Assembly: GCF_000019725.1 (NCBI RefSeq)
Contig: NC_010505.1
Location: 4,573,001 to 4,637,000, forward strand
DNA: 64,000 nt
Reading direction: 5' to 3'
From: Methylobacterium radiotolerans JCM 2831
GTDB taxonomy: Bacteria > Pseudomonadota > Alphaproteobacteria > Rhizobiales > Beijerinckiaceae
The notes beneath the pieces are model-generated. The model was not told where the DNA came from. It saw nothing but the letters and a program-made list of their open reading frames with translations, and did no database searches. The position numbers and the translations under genes are program-made. Shown here one piece after another: positions 27,097-36,070 of this stretch (position 1 is its first letter; every line of letters starts with the position of its first letter).

Positions 27097-29829
27097 ATGC
27101 ATCGTATCCCAGCGCGGACCCGGAAGCCGGAGGGCGCCCCGCGCCCGTCCCGCACCCTCGCCCTGCTCGCCGCGCTGGTGTTCGCAACCCCGGCGGCCCT
27201 GGCCCTGCCGGCCTTCGCGCAGGATCCGGCGCCCGCCGCCAAGTCCGCCGATCAGAAACCCGCGGATCACAAGCCTGCGGACACCAAGGCCGCCGACACC
27301 AAGGCCGCGCCCGAGGCCAAGCCCGCGGACGGCAAGGCACCCGACGCGCAGGCGACCGGCGCGAGACCGGCCGACGCGAAGCCCGCGCCCCCGCCGGCCG
27401 CGAAGGCCGAGGTTCCCGAGCAGTTCAAGAAGGTCCGGGCCAAGCTCGACGCCGCCAAGGCCGAGCTCGACGCCCGCGAGAAGCAGCTCGGCCACGCGGA
27501 GCTGACGGTCGTCGACCTTAACGCCATCCGCGACAGCGCCGTCACGGTCACCGACGAGATCCGCACCCTGGTCACCCGGCTCGACGCGCCGCTGGAGGCC
27601 GCGCGCGAGCGCCTGGCCCAGCTCGGGCCGAAGCCGAAGGACACCCAGGAGAGCGCCGACGTCGCCGCGGAGCGCGCCGAGCGCGAGGCCGCCGTCACCC
27701 GCATCGACGAGACCCAGCGCCTCGCCCGCTCCCTGGTGGTGCAGGGCGACCAGATCGTCGACCGGGTCTCGAACCGCCGCCGCGAATCCTTCACCCGCGA
27801 CCTGCTCCAGCGCTCCCAGCCGCTGGTCGGCCCCGGTCTCTGGACCAAGGTGATGGGCGACGTGCCCCGGGACACGCGCGCCCTGCAGAGCGCCGTGTCG
27901 GATATCGGGCTGCTGTTCTCCCGCAACGGCAGCCTCGCCAACCTGCTGTTCCTGGGCCTCGCCTTCGGGATCTCGGTGGCGCTGTATTTCGGCCGGCGCA
28001 ACATCGCCCCCAAGGGCGCCCGCCGGGACGCCACCAAGACCGATCCGTCGCGGCGCGCCGTGATGCTCGCCGCCTGGCGGGTGATCCTGCTCGGCACGGT
28101 GCCGGCCGTGGCCGGGTCCTACGCGGTCTACTACGCCCTCGATTCCACCAACCTGCTGCCGTCCCGGCTCCTGCCGGTCGCCGCCGCGATCCTCGGCGGC
28201 CTCGCCTTCATCGCCTTCGTGGAGGCCCTCTGCGACGGGCTGCTCAGCCCCGAGAAGCCGGCCTGGCGGCCCGCCCCGGTGAGCGACGCGGCGGCCACGC
28301 GCCTGACCCGGCTCGCCGTCGGCATCGCCACGGTGATCACCGTGGTGAAGTCCGTCGAGGCGCTGAACTCTGGGATCTCGGCGGCCCTGCCGATCTCCAT
28401 CGCCACGCGGGGCATCGGCGCGGTCGCCACCGCGCTGATCCTCGCGGTCGGCCTCCACCGCTTCGCCGACACCGAGCAGGAGGAGGAGGCCTGCTTCGGC
28501 CCCTACGTGCCGACCAAGACCACGACGGGCATCGGCGGGCCGGCCCGGCTCCTGGGCTGGGCCGCGGTGGCGCTGATCGGGCTCGGCGCGCTGGTCGGCT
28601 ACGTGGCCTTCGCGGCCTTCCTGATCGACCAGCTGATCTGGGACGCGGCCGTCCTCGTGCTGCTCTACCTGCTGGTCCAGAGCGTCGACATCTTCGTCGG
28701 CCGCGCGCTCAGCGACGAGACGCGGCTCGCCACCACGCTCCAGGCCAATACCGGCCTGCGCAAGCGCTCGCTCAACCAGATCTCGGTCCTGACGACGGGC
28801 GCGACCCGGCTCGTCCTGTTCCTGGCGGCCGCGGTCCTCGTGCTGGCGCCCTGGGGGCTCGATTCCACCGACATCGTCTCGTCGGTCCGGCAGGCCTTCT
28901 TCGGCTTCAAGGTCGGCGACGTCACGATCTCGCTCTCCAGCATCGCCTTCGGGATCGGCATCCTGGTGGTCGGCGTGTTCATCACCCGCGGGGTGCAGCG
29001 CTGGCTCGAGAACACCTACCTGCCGGCCACCGACCTCGACGCCGGCCTGCGCAACTCGATCACCACGGTGGCGGGCTATTGCGGCTTCCTGATCGCGCTG
29101 GCGCTCGCCTTCTCGTATCTCGGCCTGAGCCTGGAGAAGCTCACCATCGTGGCCGGCGCCCTGTCGGTCGGTATCGGTTTCGGCCTCCAGTCGATCGTCA
29201 ACAACTTCGTCTCCGGCCTGCTGCTCCTGTGGGAGCGCCCGATCCGGGTCGGCGACCAGGTGGTGATCGGCGATTCCGAGGGTATCGTGAAGCGGATCTC
29301 GGTCCGCTCGACCGAGATCCAGACCTTCGACCGCTCGGCCGTGATCGTGCCGAACTCGAACCTGATCTCCGGCGTGGTCAAGAACCGGGTGCGGGGAGAC
29401 CGGACCGGGCGCGTCAGCATCACGGTCAGCGTCCTGCGCAACCAGGATCCGGTGCGCGCCGCCGAGATGATCACGGCCTGCGCGCAGGGCCATGCCGACG
29501 TCCTGAAGGACCCGCCGCCCCGGGTGGTGTTCAAGAAGATCGGCGACCCGTTCCTGGAATTCGAGCTCCTCGTCTGGATCGTGGACGTGAGCCTCGGCCA
29601 GAAGGTGGTGACCGACCTGAACTTCTCGGTGTTCGCGACCCTGTCGGAGGCGGGCTTCATCCCGCCGCTCGGGCCCGGCTCCAGCATCGTCACCGTGCAG
29701 GGCCTCGACACGATGCAGAGCGCCATGGGCGAGATCGCCAGCCGCTTCATCCAGCCGGCCGCGCTCCCCGAGGGTGGCGAATCAGCCCGGCCCCCGCGCG
29801 ACCGCGGTCTGCGCAGCGCCGGCGCCTGA
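27097..29829 (+). CDS. Large MscS-family mechanosensitive channel with DUF3772 domain
   Basis: A 910-aa inner-membrane channel of the MscK/YbdG-large type, probably releasing solutes on osmotic downshock. Signal peptide up to about residue 35 (LALPAFAQ). Then a low-complexity region of KPAD/KAAD repeats, a periplasmic coiled coil (FKKVRAKLDAAKAELDAREK) and DUF3772 (SFTRDLLQRSQPLVGPGLW). About 10-11 TM helices follow. The MscS pore segment is ALSVGIGFGLQSIVNNFVSG, with the beta domain ERPIRVGDQVVIGDSEGIV and the C-terminal SVRSTEIQTFDRSAVIVPNS. ATG 27097 opens the signal peptide. The last 48 bp overlap the convergent diguanylate cyclase gene. Confidence 0.9.
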   Translation: MHRIPARTRKPEGAPRPSRTLALLAALVFATPAALALPAFAQDPAPAAKSADQKPADHKPADTKAADTKAAPEAKPADGKAPDAQATGARPADAKPAPPPAAKAEVPEQFKKVRAKLDAAKAELDAREKQLGHAELTVVDLNAIRDSAVTVTDEIRTLVTRLDAPLEAARERLAQLGPKPKDTQESADVAAERAEREAAVTRIDETQRLARSLVVQGDQIVDRVSNRRRESFTRDLLQRSQPLVGPGLWTKVMGDVPRDTRALQSAVSDIGLLFSRNGSLANLLFLGLAFGISVALYFGRRNIAPKGARRDATKTDPSRRAVMLAAWRVILLGTVPAVAGSYAVYYALDSTNLLPSRLLPVAAAILGGLAFIAFVEALCDGLLSPEKPAWRPAPVSDAAATRLTRLAVGIATVITVVKSVEALNSGISAALPISIATRGIGAVATALILAVGLHRFADTEQEEEACFGPYVPTKTTTGIGGPARLLGWAAVALIGLGALVGYVAFAAFLIDQLIWDAAVLVLLYLLVQSVDIFVGRALSDETRLATTLQANTGLRKRSLNQISVLTTGATRLVLFLAAAVLVLAPWGLDSTDIVSSVRQAFFGFKVGDVTISLSSIAFGIGILVVGVFITRGVQRWLENTYLPATDLDAGLRNSITTVAGYCGFLIALALAFSYLGLSLEKLTIVAGALSVGIGFGLQSIVNNFVSGLLLLWERPIRVGDQVVIGDSEGIVKRISVRSTEIQTFDRSAVIVPNSNLISGVVKNRVRGDRTGRVSITVSVLRNQDPVRAAEMITACAQGHADVLKDPPPRVVFKKIGDPFLEFELLVWIVDVSLGQKVVTDLNFSVFATLSEAGFIPPLGPGSSIVTVQGLDTMQSAMGEIASRFIQPAALPEGGESARPPRDRGLRSAGA

Positions 29830-30891
29830 CCGGCCGCCGCCGCGGGCGATCCGGACGGTGTTCCCGCCCGCGTCCTTGGCGGCGTAGAGCGCCGCGTCCG
29901 CCCGCCCGAACAGCCGGGCGGGGCCGCCGCCCGCGGCCGTCCCCGCGGCCGTCCCCACGGCGATCCCCACGGAGGCACCGATCCGCAGCCCGTGGCCGCG
30001 ATACGGGACCGGTCGGCTCAAGGCGGCCACGATCCGCCGTCCGCGCTCGACCAGCCCGGACGGGTCGACGGGCGCCCGCAGGAGCACGGCGAACTCGTCG
30101 CCGCCGATGCGGGCCACGAGGGTCGCGTCCCGGCAGACGGCGGCCAGCCGCGCGGCCGCGCGCCTGAGGCACAGGTCGCCGGCCGCGTGGCCGTGGATGT
30201 CGTTGACCGGCTTGAACCCGTCGAGGTCGATCAGCAGCAGGGCGCCGAGCGGCTCCGGACCGGAGCCGGCCGTCCCGGTCCGGAACTGTGCCGCGCACTG
30301 CGCCGCGAACTGCGCGTCGAAGCCGCGGCGGTTCGCCAGCCCGGTCAGCGGGTCGCACTCGGCGCGCCGGCTCAGCTCGGCCAGCCGGCCGATCTCCTCG
30401 GTGACGTCCTGCTTGGTTCCGAAGAGGCGGGTCGGGCGCCCGTCCTCGGACTCGACCGCGGCGCGGATCCGGATCCAGCGTCGCCGGCCTCCGGCCAGCA
30501 CCTCGGCGTCGAGCGCGAAGGCGCCGCCCCGGGCGATCGCCCGGTGCCGGAGCGTCTCCAGCAGGCGCCGCGAGGCCGGCTCGTAGAGGTCCAGGATCCG
30601 GGGCCGATGCAGGGCCGCGCCTCGGGGAACGCCGAACAGGTCGTGGACGCCGCCGGACCAGTCGAGGGCACCGTCGTGCAGGCGGCAGGACCACAGGCCC
30701 ATCCCGGCGTCCGCCAGGACCCGCTCCTGCCGCGCCAGCAGGCCGGCCTGCTGGCGGATGATCGCCCGCTGCAGGGCGCAGGCGGCCGCGGCCTCGGCGA
30801 CCGCCTCGTCCGCGGCCGACGGGTCGGCGCGCCCGCGGACGGATCGGTCGCGGGGCGATTTCACCAGGGCCAGGGAACGCGCGGTCGTCAT
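29782..30891 (-). CDS. PAS-GGDEF diguanylate cyclase
   Basis: Cytosolic c-di-GMP synthase of 369 aa. N-terminal helix rich in Ala, then a PAS domain (about residues 60-165: ADAGMGLWSCRLHDGALDW, RRWIRIRAAVESEDGRPTRL, FGTKQDVTEE), then GGDEF with CDPLTGLANRRGFDAQF, LLIDLDGFKPVNDIHGHAAG and intact RIGGDEFAVLL (GGDEF at 263-267). No EAL domain and no clear RxxD inhibitory site. The C-terminal ~35 residues (IAVGTAAGTAAGGG and on) are expanded. Its 3' end overlaps that of the MscS gene by 48 bp. Confidence 0.9.
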   Translation of the reverse strand: MTTARSLALVKSPRDRSVRGRADPSAADEAVAEAAAACALQRAIIRQQAGLLARQERVLADAGMGLWSCRLHDGALDWSGGVHDLFGVPRGAALHRPRILDLYEPASRRLLETLRHRAIARGGAFALDAEVLAGGRRRWIRIRAAVESEDGRPTRLFGTKQDVTEEIGRLAELSRRAECDPLTGLANRRGFDAQFAAQCAAQFRTGTAGSGPEPLGALLLIDLDGFKPVNDIHGHAAGDLCLRRAAARLAAVCRDATLVARIGGDEFAVLLRAPVDPSGLVERGRRIVAALSRPVPYRGHGLRIGASVGIAVGTAAGTAAGGGPARLFGRADAALYAAKDAGGNTVRIARGGGRSGAGAAQTAVARGPG

Positions 30892-31008
30892 CGGTGTGCG
30901 GTTTTAGACCCAAGGCCTTTGAGGAAGCCCTAATCGTCCGATGCGCGGCCGCCCGGCAACGCCTATATGCCGCCCGGGCGGCAGGGCCGTCGCAGGGATG
31001 GGTAAGTC

Positions 31009-31557
31009 GTGACGAGACGCGATCGGGACGGTCGACATGCAGGGCGCGGGCTCGGCCGGATCAGGACCGGGGCCCGGATGATCGGCCCGGCCACGCTGGC
31101 GGCGGCGCTGCTGGGCGGCTGTGCCGCCCAGCCGCCGAGCAGCGCGGCGCTGCCGAGCATCTACCTGCCGCTCGCCAGCAACAGCGCGCATGTCGACGTC
31201 GAGGCGGCCCGCGACATGATCTCGTCCTATCGCCGCAACCGCGGCGCGGCGCCGCTGACGGTTGATCCCGAGTTGCAGCGCCTCGCCGAGGCCGAGGCGG
31301 CCGCCATGGCGCTCGCCGACCGGCCGAGCCGGGCCCAGACCGTCAAGGCCGCCGTCGAGCGGCTCGGCTACGCGAACGTCAACGCCAACCTCTCGGCGGG
31401 CTACCACACCCTGGCCGAGGCCTTCTCGGGCTGGCGCGAGAGCCCGCCCCACGACGCCACCATGCTGGCGCCCGGGGCGACCCGGATGGGGATCGCCACC
31501 GCCTACGCGCCGGGCTCGAAGTACAAGGTCTACTGGGCGCTGCTCACCGCGAAGTAG
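31009..31557 (+). CDS. CAP (SCP/PR1) domain lipoprotein
   Basis: A 182-aa secreted protein. The lipobox LLGGCA marks a lipoprotein; two starts are possible, GTG 31009 (basic n-region, 23 extra residues) or ATG 31078 (MIGPATLAAALLGGC). The CAP domain follows: DVEAARDMISSYRRNRGAAP, LQRLAEAEAAAMALAD, AGYHTLAEAFSGWRESPPH and YKVYWALLTAK. The catalytic-like His/Glu arrangement of eukaryotic CAP proteins is only partly present; bacterial members have unclear function. Monocistronic, with a 466-bp gap after it. Confidence 0.8.
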   Translation: MTRRDRDGRHAGRGLGRIRTGARMIGPATLAAALLGGCAAQPPSSAALPSIYLPLASNSAHVDVEAARDMISSYRRNRGAAPLTVDPELQRLAEAEAAAMALADRPSRAQTVKAAVERLGYANVNANLSAGYHTLAEAFSGWRESPPHDATMLAPGATRMGIATAYAPGSKYKVYWALLTAK

Positions 31558-32023
31558 CGGCGCCCCGCCGGCCGGCACGGAGGGGCATGGAGGGGCATGG
31601 AGGGGGCACCATCGGCTCGGTGTCGGCCTTGCCGGCGGCGGAGGCGAATCTGTCGTCCGGAAGGCCGGCCGCCGTCGATCATGATCAGCGCGAGCGCCGC
31701 GCCGCCGCCGAGCAGTCGGGTGCCGGTTGCGCGATCCGTGGACGATGATCCGGCGGGCTCTCCGGGTGGAGCGGCACCGCCCTCGCAGCCGGGACGCGAG
31801 GGGGCCGCGTCAACCTTCGGGAAACTTTGCTGAAGCAACGGTGCGGGCGACTGTTTCGAACCTGTATCGGCCCGTCATCGCCCGTTCAGGCAGGCGCTAG
31901 CATACCCGTTTCGTACGAGGGGTTTGACTCGGATCTGGCGCTTATGCCGGCCGCGCGGATCTCCTCGGTGAAGGCGTGAGACCCGGGTCACACGGGCCGC
32001 GCCAGGGGTGGCGGAGCGGTACG
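31558..32023. other. Intergenic region before the NdvA-like gene
   Basis: About 466 bp. Short direct repeats of GGAGGGGCAT lie at 31578-31600. The downstream third (31820-31960) is less GC-rich and probably contains the promoter of the exporter gene. Short reading frames here are arginine/proline-rich and I do not support them. Confidence 0.4.
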
Positions 32024-33799
32024 ATGGTTCGTCTGTACGGGCGGGTCCTGGGATTTCTGAAGGCGGAGCGGCGGCTGGCCATAGGCTTGGCCGTCACCAA
32101 CGTGGTCCTGGCGATCGCGGCCTTCGCCGAGCCCCTGCTGATGGGCCGGATCATTGACCAGCTGACCCATCTCAAGCGCGGCGGCGACGCCATGGGCACG
32201 ATGCTGCCCCTGCTCGCCGCCTGGGTGGCGTTCGGCTTCTTCACCATCGCGGCGGGCGTGTTCATCGCGCTCCACGCCGACCGGCTCGCGCATCGCAACC
32301 GCCTGTCGTCGATGGCGAGCTACTTCGAGCACGTCCTCGACCTGCCGCTCGCCTTCCACTCGGCCAACCATTCCGGCCGCGTCCTGAAGGCGATGCTGGA
32401 GGGCACGAACGGCATGGCGTGGCTGTGGCTCGGCTTCTTCCGCGACCACCTCGTCGCCCTGGTCTCGCTCGGCGTGCTCCTGCCGATGACCCTGTTCATC
32501 AACTGGCAGCTCGGCTCGATCCTGGTGGTGCTGGTGCTGGCCTTCACGGCGCTGACCACCTTCGTGATGCGCCGGACCGAGACGCTGCAGGGGCAGGTCG
32601 AGGCGTTCAACTCGGGGCTCGCCGCCCACGCCTCCGACGCGCTCGGCAACGTCGCGGTGATCCAGTCCTTCACCCGCGCCAAGGCCGAGAAGGAGGCGAT
32701 GCGCGGCATCATCACCAACCTGCTCGCCGCGCAGATCCCGGTCCTGTCCTGGTGGGCGCTGGCGAACGTGGCGACCCGGGCGTCGGCGACCATCACCATG
32801 ACGGCGATCTTCGTCACCGGCATCTGGCTCTACCAGGCCGGCACCACCACGGTGGGCGAGGTCGTGGCCTTCATGAGCCTCGCCACCGCCTTCGTGGCCC
32901 GGCTCGACCACGTGGTCGGCTTCGTCAACGGCCTGTTCCAGCAGGCCCCGAAGATCGCCGAGTTCTTCGAGATCTACGACACCGTCCCGGCGGTGGCCGA
33001 CCGGCCGCACGCCCGGCAGGTCGCCCGGTTCGAGGGCGCGGTCACCTTCGACGACGTCGCCTTCTCGTACGACGGAAGGCGCCAGGCGCTCGACGGCGTC
33101 TCGTTCACCGCCAAGCCCGGCGAGACGATCGCGCTCGTCGGCACCACCGGCTCGGGCAAGTCGACGACGCTCGGCCTCCTGCACCGCAGTTTCGACCCGG
33201 CCGCCGGTTCGATCCGGATCGACGGGATGGACATCCGCGACGTCGGCCTCGCCTCGCTGCGCCACAACATCGGCGTGGTGTTCCAGGAGCCGATGCTGTT
33301 CGCCCGCTCGATCCGCGAGAACCTGCAGGTCGGCTGCCCCGACGCCACGGACGCCGAGATGCTCGACGCCCTGGAGCGGGCCCAGGCCAGCGCCTTCATG
33401 GCGCGCCAGCCCGCCGGGCTCGACACGGTGATCGGCGAGCGCGGCCGGTCGCTCTCGGGCGGCGAGCGCCAGCGGCTCTCGATCGCCCGGGCGCTCCTGA
33501 AGAACCCGCCGATCCTGATCCTCGACGAGGCGACCTCGGCGCTGGACGCCGCCACCGAGCGCAAGCTCCAGGGCGCCCTGGAGACCGTGATGGAGGGGCG
33601 GACCACCTTCGTGATCGCCCACCGCCTCGCGACGATCCGCGACGCCGACCGGATCCTGGTGTTCCACGAGGGCCGGATCGTCGAGGCCGGGACCTTCGAC
33701 CAGCTGGTGGCCGAGGGCGGCCGCTTCGCCGAGCTCGCCCGGGCGCAGTTCATGGCGACCGAGGCGGATGCCGAGGAGGGGCTGGCGCTGGCGGCGTGA
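32024..33799 (+). CDS. ndvA: ABC exporter, cyclic beta-1,2-glucan type (NdvA/ChvA-like)
   Basis: Half-size ABC exporter (591 aa) with fused permease and ATPase. NdvA moves cyclic beta-1,2-glucan to the periplasm, supporting osmoadaptation. The permease half is close to NdvA in [24 protein letters not shown] and [15 protein letters not shown] segments and [17 protein letters not shown]. ATPase: Walker [11 protein letters not shown], signature [15 protein letters not shown], Walker [13 protein letters not shown] and H-loop VIAHRLATI. NdvB (the glucan synthase) is not in the window, so the glucan substrate is inferred from similarity; MsbA-like lipid flippases share this architecture. Confidence 0.87.
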   Translation: MVRLYGRVLGFLKAERRLAIGLAVTNVVLAIAAFAEPLLMGRIIDQLTHLKRGGDAMGTMLPLLAAWVAFGFFTIAAGVFIALHADRLAHRNRLSSMASYFEHVLDLPLAFHSANHSGRVLKAMLEGTNGMAWLWLGFFRDHLVALVSLGVLLPMTLFINWQLGSILVVLVLAFTALTTFVMRRTETLQGQVEAFNSGLAAHASDALGNVAVIQSFTRAKAEKEAMRGIITNLLAAQIPVLSWWALANVATRASATITMTAIFVTGIWLYQAGTTTVGEVVAFMSLATAFVARLDHVVGFVNGLFQQAPKIAEFFEIYDTVPAVADRPHARQVARFEGAVTFDDVAFSYDGRRQALDGVSFTAKPGETIALVGTTGSGKSTTLGLLHRSFDPAAGSIRIDGMDIRDVGLASLRHNIGVVFQEPMLFARSIRENLQVGCPDATDAEMLDALERAQASAFMARQPAGLDTVIGERGRSLSGGERQRLSIARALLKNPPILILDEATSALDAATERKLQGALETVMEGRTTFVIAHRLATIRDADRILVFHEGRIVEAGTFDQLVAEGGRFAELARAQFMATEADAEEGLALAA

Positions 33800-33898
33800 G
33801 GACGCGCCGCCGCCGGGCGCACCGCGTCGCCGGGATCGCGCGCGGAGCCCCGCTCCTGTTCCCGCGCGGGCGCGGGTGAGGGCCGGCATCCCTCGGGA

Positions 33899-34816
33899 TC
33901 AGGCGCCCGACCCCGAGGCACCCGTTCCGGCCCTCCGGCCCTCCATCTCGGCCCGGCGCGCCAGCATCTTCGCCTGCAGGCGGCTGCGGCGGGCGGCGAT
34001 GACCGTGCCGTTGATCTCGCCGCCGAACAGGAACATGGCGGCGAGCCAGTAGAGGAAGACCAGGAACACCATCGCGGTGGCCAGCCCCCCGTAGGTCGAC
34101 GCGTAGGCGTTGGAGAACCGGTCGAGGTAGTAGCCGAAGCCGAGGCCGGCGAAGAACCACAGGACCAGCGTCACCCCGATCCCCGGCAGCACCGACAGGA
34201 TCGAGCGCCGCCCGGCCGCGACGAACTTGTGGGCGATGACCAGCACGACCGCGAGCAGCAGGGCCGTGACGGCGATCCGGCCGATCGCCACCGTCAGGCT
34301 CAGGGGCTCCAGACCGGGCGCCACCAGGACGACGTTGCGCCAGATCAGCGGCCCCAGCACCACGAGCAGCGCGAAGGCGAGCATCGCGAAGGCGCCGCAG
34401 ATCACGTAGCCGATCGATTCGAGGCGGGTCAGCCACCAGGGCCGGCTCTCGCGCAGGCCGTAGGCCCGGTTCAGCCCGACCCGCAGGCTCTCGACGCCCG
34501 AGGAGGAGAAGTACAGGGCGAACAGCGCGCCGAGCGTCAGCACGCCGCTGCGCTGCTCGGTGAGCACCCGGTGGACCTCGCCGACGATCGGCTTGGCGAT
34601 CTCCCGCGGCCACGCGTCGAAGATCAGCACCCCGGCCTCGTCGGCCAGCGACTGCGTGCCGAACAGGCCGGCCAGCGCCGCCAGCAGGATCAGGAACGGG
34701 AACAGCGAGGTCAGGCTCGAGAGCGCGATGTGGCTCGCGATCGCCCAGCCGTCGTGGGAGACGAAGCGCTGCGCGGCGACGCCCATGACCTGTAATCCGC
34801 TGCGGAGAGGTTTCAC
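33899..34816 (-). CDS. YihY/BrkB family inner-membrane protein
   Basis: Polytopic membrane protein of 305 aa with about six TM helices. Typical family elements: HIALSSLTSLFPFLILLAAL near the N-terminus, GVESLRVGLNRAYGLRESRPWW, and YASTYGGLATAMVFLVFLYW with LFGGEINGTVIAARR at the end. Formerly named RNase BN by mistake; no nuclease motif is present and the function is unknown. The basic tail (from about residue 270) is cytoplasmic. ATG 34816 gives a short amphipathic lead followed by the first TM. Confidence 0.88.
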   Translation of the reverse strand: MKPLRSGLQVMGVAAQRFVSHDGWAIASHIALSSLTSLFPFLILLAALAGLFGTQSLADEAGVLIFDAWPREIAKPIVGEVHRVLTEQRSGVLTLGALFALYFSSSGVESLRVGLNRAYGLRESRPWWLTRLESIGYVICGAFAMLAFALLVVLGPLIWRNVVLVAPGLEPLSLTVAIGRIAVTALLLAVVLVIAHKFVAAGRRSILSVLPGIGVTLVLWFFAGLGFGYYLDRFSNAYASTYGGLATAMVFLVFLYWLAAMFLFGGEINGTVIAARRSRLQAKMLARRAEMEGRRAGTGASGSGA

Positions 34817-35048
34817 GGGTGTCCAACCATCCTCGATCGCGCGATCCTCGGGGCTATCCTCTCGGGGAGAGGCCCGCCGATGAACGGCGCCGGCACCCGC
34901 GCGTCAACGCCGCCGGCCCGCTCCGGTCCCGATCGGCGGCCGGTGACGCGTCCGCGCCACGCCGGCGCCGGCCGTGGCCGCGCCCTGCCCGCGCCCTGGC
35001 CGCGCCTCGCCCGGCCGGCGAGATCACCGTTGCGCCAGGCGCGCCGGC

Positions 35049-35957
35049 ATGCTCCGTCCGGCGGCCATGCCGATGCTCCCACGCCCGTCGACGCTCGCGT
35101 CCGGCGCCCTTCCGGCGCTGTTCATCCCGATCTGGGCCACAGGCTTCATCTCGGCCCGGGCGGTGGTGCCGCACGTCGATCCGCTCGCCTTCACGGCCGT
35201 CCGCTTCACCGCCGTCGCCCTGGTGCTGGCGCTGATCGCCGCGGCCGCCCGGGTGCGCTGGCCGGGGGACCGGGCAGGATGGCGCGACCCGGTCATCGCG
35301 GGCTTCCTGATGCAGGGGGTCTACCTGTCGGGCGTCTTCTGGGCGGTGAGCCACGGGCTGCCGGCCGGCATCGCGGCCCTCGTCGGCAGCCTCCAGCCGC
35401 TGCTCACCGCGCTCCTGGCGCAGCCGCTGCTGGGCGAGCGGGTCAGCGGCCGGCGCGCGCTCGGGATCCTCATGGGCTTCGTCGGCACGGGCCTCGTGCT
35501 CGCCCCGAAGCTCGGCGCCACGGACCCGTCCGGGATCCCGCCGGCGGCGCTGGCCGTCAGCCTCCTGGGGGTGCTGGCGCTGACCCTCGGCACGCTCTGG
35601 CAGAAGCGCACCGGCGGCCGGGTCGATCTCCTGGCCGGCGCGACCCTCCAGTTCGTCGGCGGCATGGCCTGCGCCATCCCGCTGGCGCTCGCCTTCGGCG
35701 GCACCGCGTTCGACCCGGCGCCGGCCCTGTGGCTCGGCCTCGGCTGGGCGGTCCTGGTCAACTCGGTCGCGGGGATCCTGCTGCTGCTGGTGCTGATCCG
35801 GCGGGGGGCGGTGGCGGGCGTCGCCGCCCTGTTCTTCCTCGTGCCGCCGGTCGCGGCCGTGCTCGGCTACCTGCTGTTCGGCGAGGTTCTGACCCCGGTG
35901 CAGGGCGCCGGCATGGCGCTCGCCGCCCTCGGCGTGGCGGTGGCGAGTCGCGGCTGA
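35049..35957 (+). CDS. EamA/RhaT family drug-metabolite transporter
   Basis: Ten-TM inner-membrane transporter of 302 aa with two EamA repeats. First repeat: FIPIWATGFISARAVVPHVD, AFTAVRFTAVALVLALI; second repeat: LAVSLLGVLALTLGTLWQKR and AALFFLVPPVAAVLGYLLFG ending GMALAALGVAVASRG. Members export amino acids or other small metabolites; substrate not readable. Three nearby ATGs (35049, 35067, 35073) could start it; no strong Shine-Dalgarno discriminates among them. Separated from the following Rieske gene by 113 bp on the same strand. Confidence 0.85.
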   Translation: MLRPAAMPMLPRPSTLASGALPALFIPIWATGFISARAVVPHVDPLAFTAVRFTAVALVLALIAAAARVRWPGDRAGWRDPVIAGFLMQGVYLSGVFWAVSHGLPAGIAALVGSLQPLLTALLAQPLLGERVSGRRALGILMGFVGTGLVLAPKLGATDPSGIPPAALAVSLLGVLALTLGTLWQKRTGGRVDLLAGATLQFVGGMACAIPLALAFGGTAFDPAPALWLGLGWAVLVNSVAGILLLLVLIRRGAVAGVAALFFLVPPVAAVLGYLLFGEVLTPVQGAGMALAALGVAVASRG

Positions 35958-36070
35958 GGCCGCCGCTGAGGCCGCCGCCCCTGCGACGGAAGGCGCGGAA
36001 ACCCTTCGCGCCCTCGCGGTTTGGTGCGCGCGGGCCGGCTCGGCCCGGGCCGGCACCGCGCGAGGCGAGG

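Noticed and set aside
28131..28472. Antisense frames inside the MscS gene
   Set aside because: Antisense to TM-encoding sequence, no protein-like composition.
31597..31833. Short ORF downstream of the CAP lipoprotein gene
   Set aside because: Cys/Arg/Pro-rich, no motif, no Shine-Dalgarno, in a repeat-containing gap.
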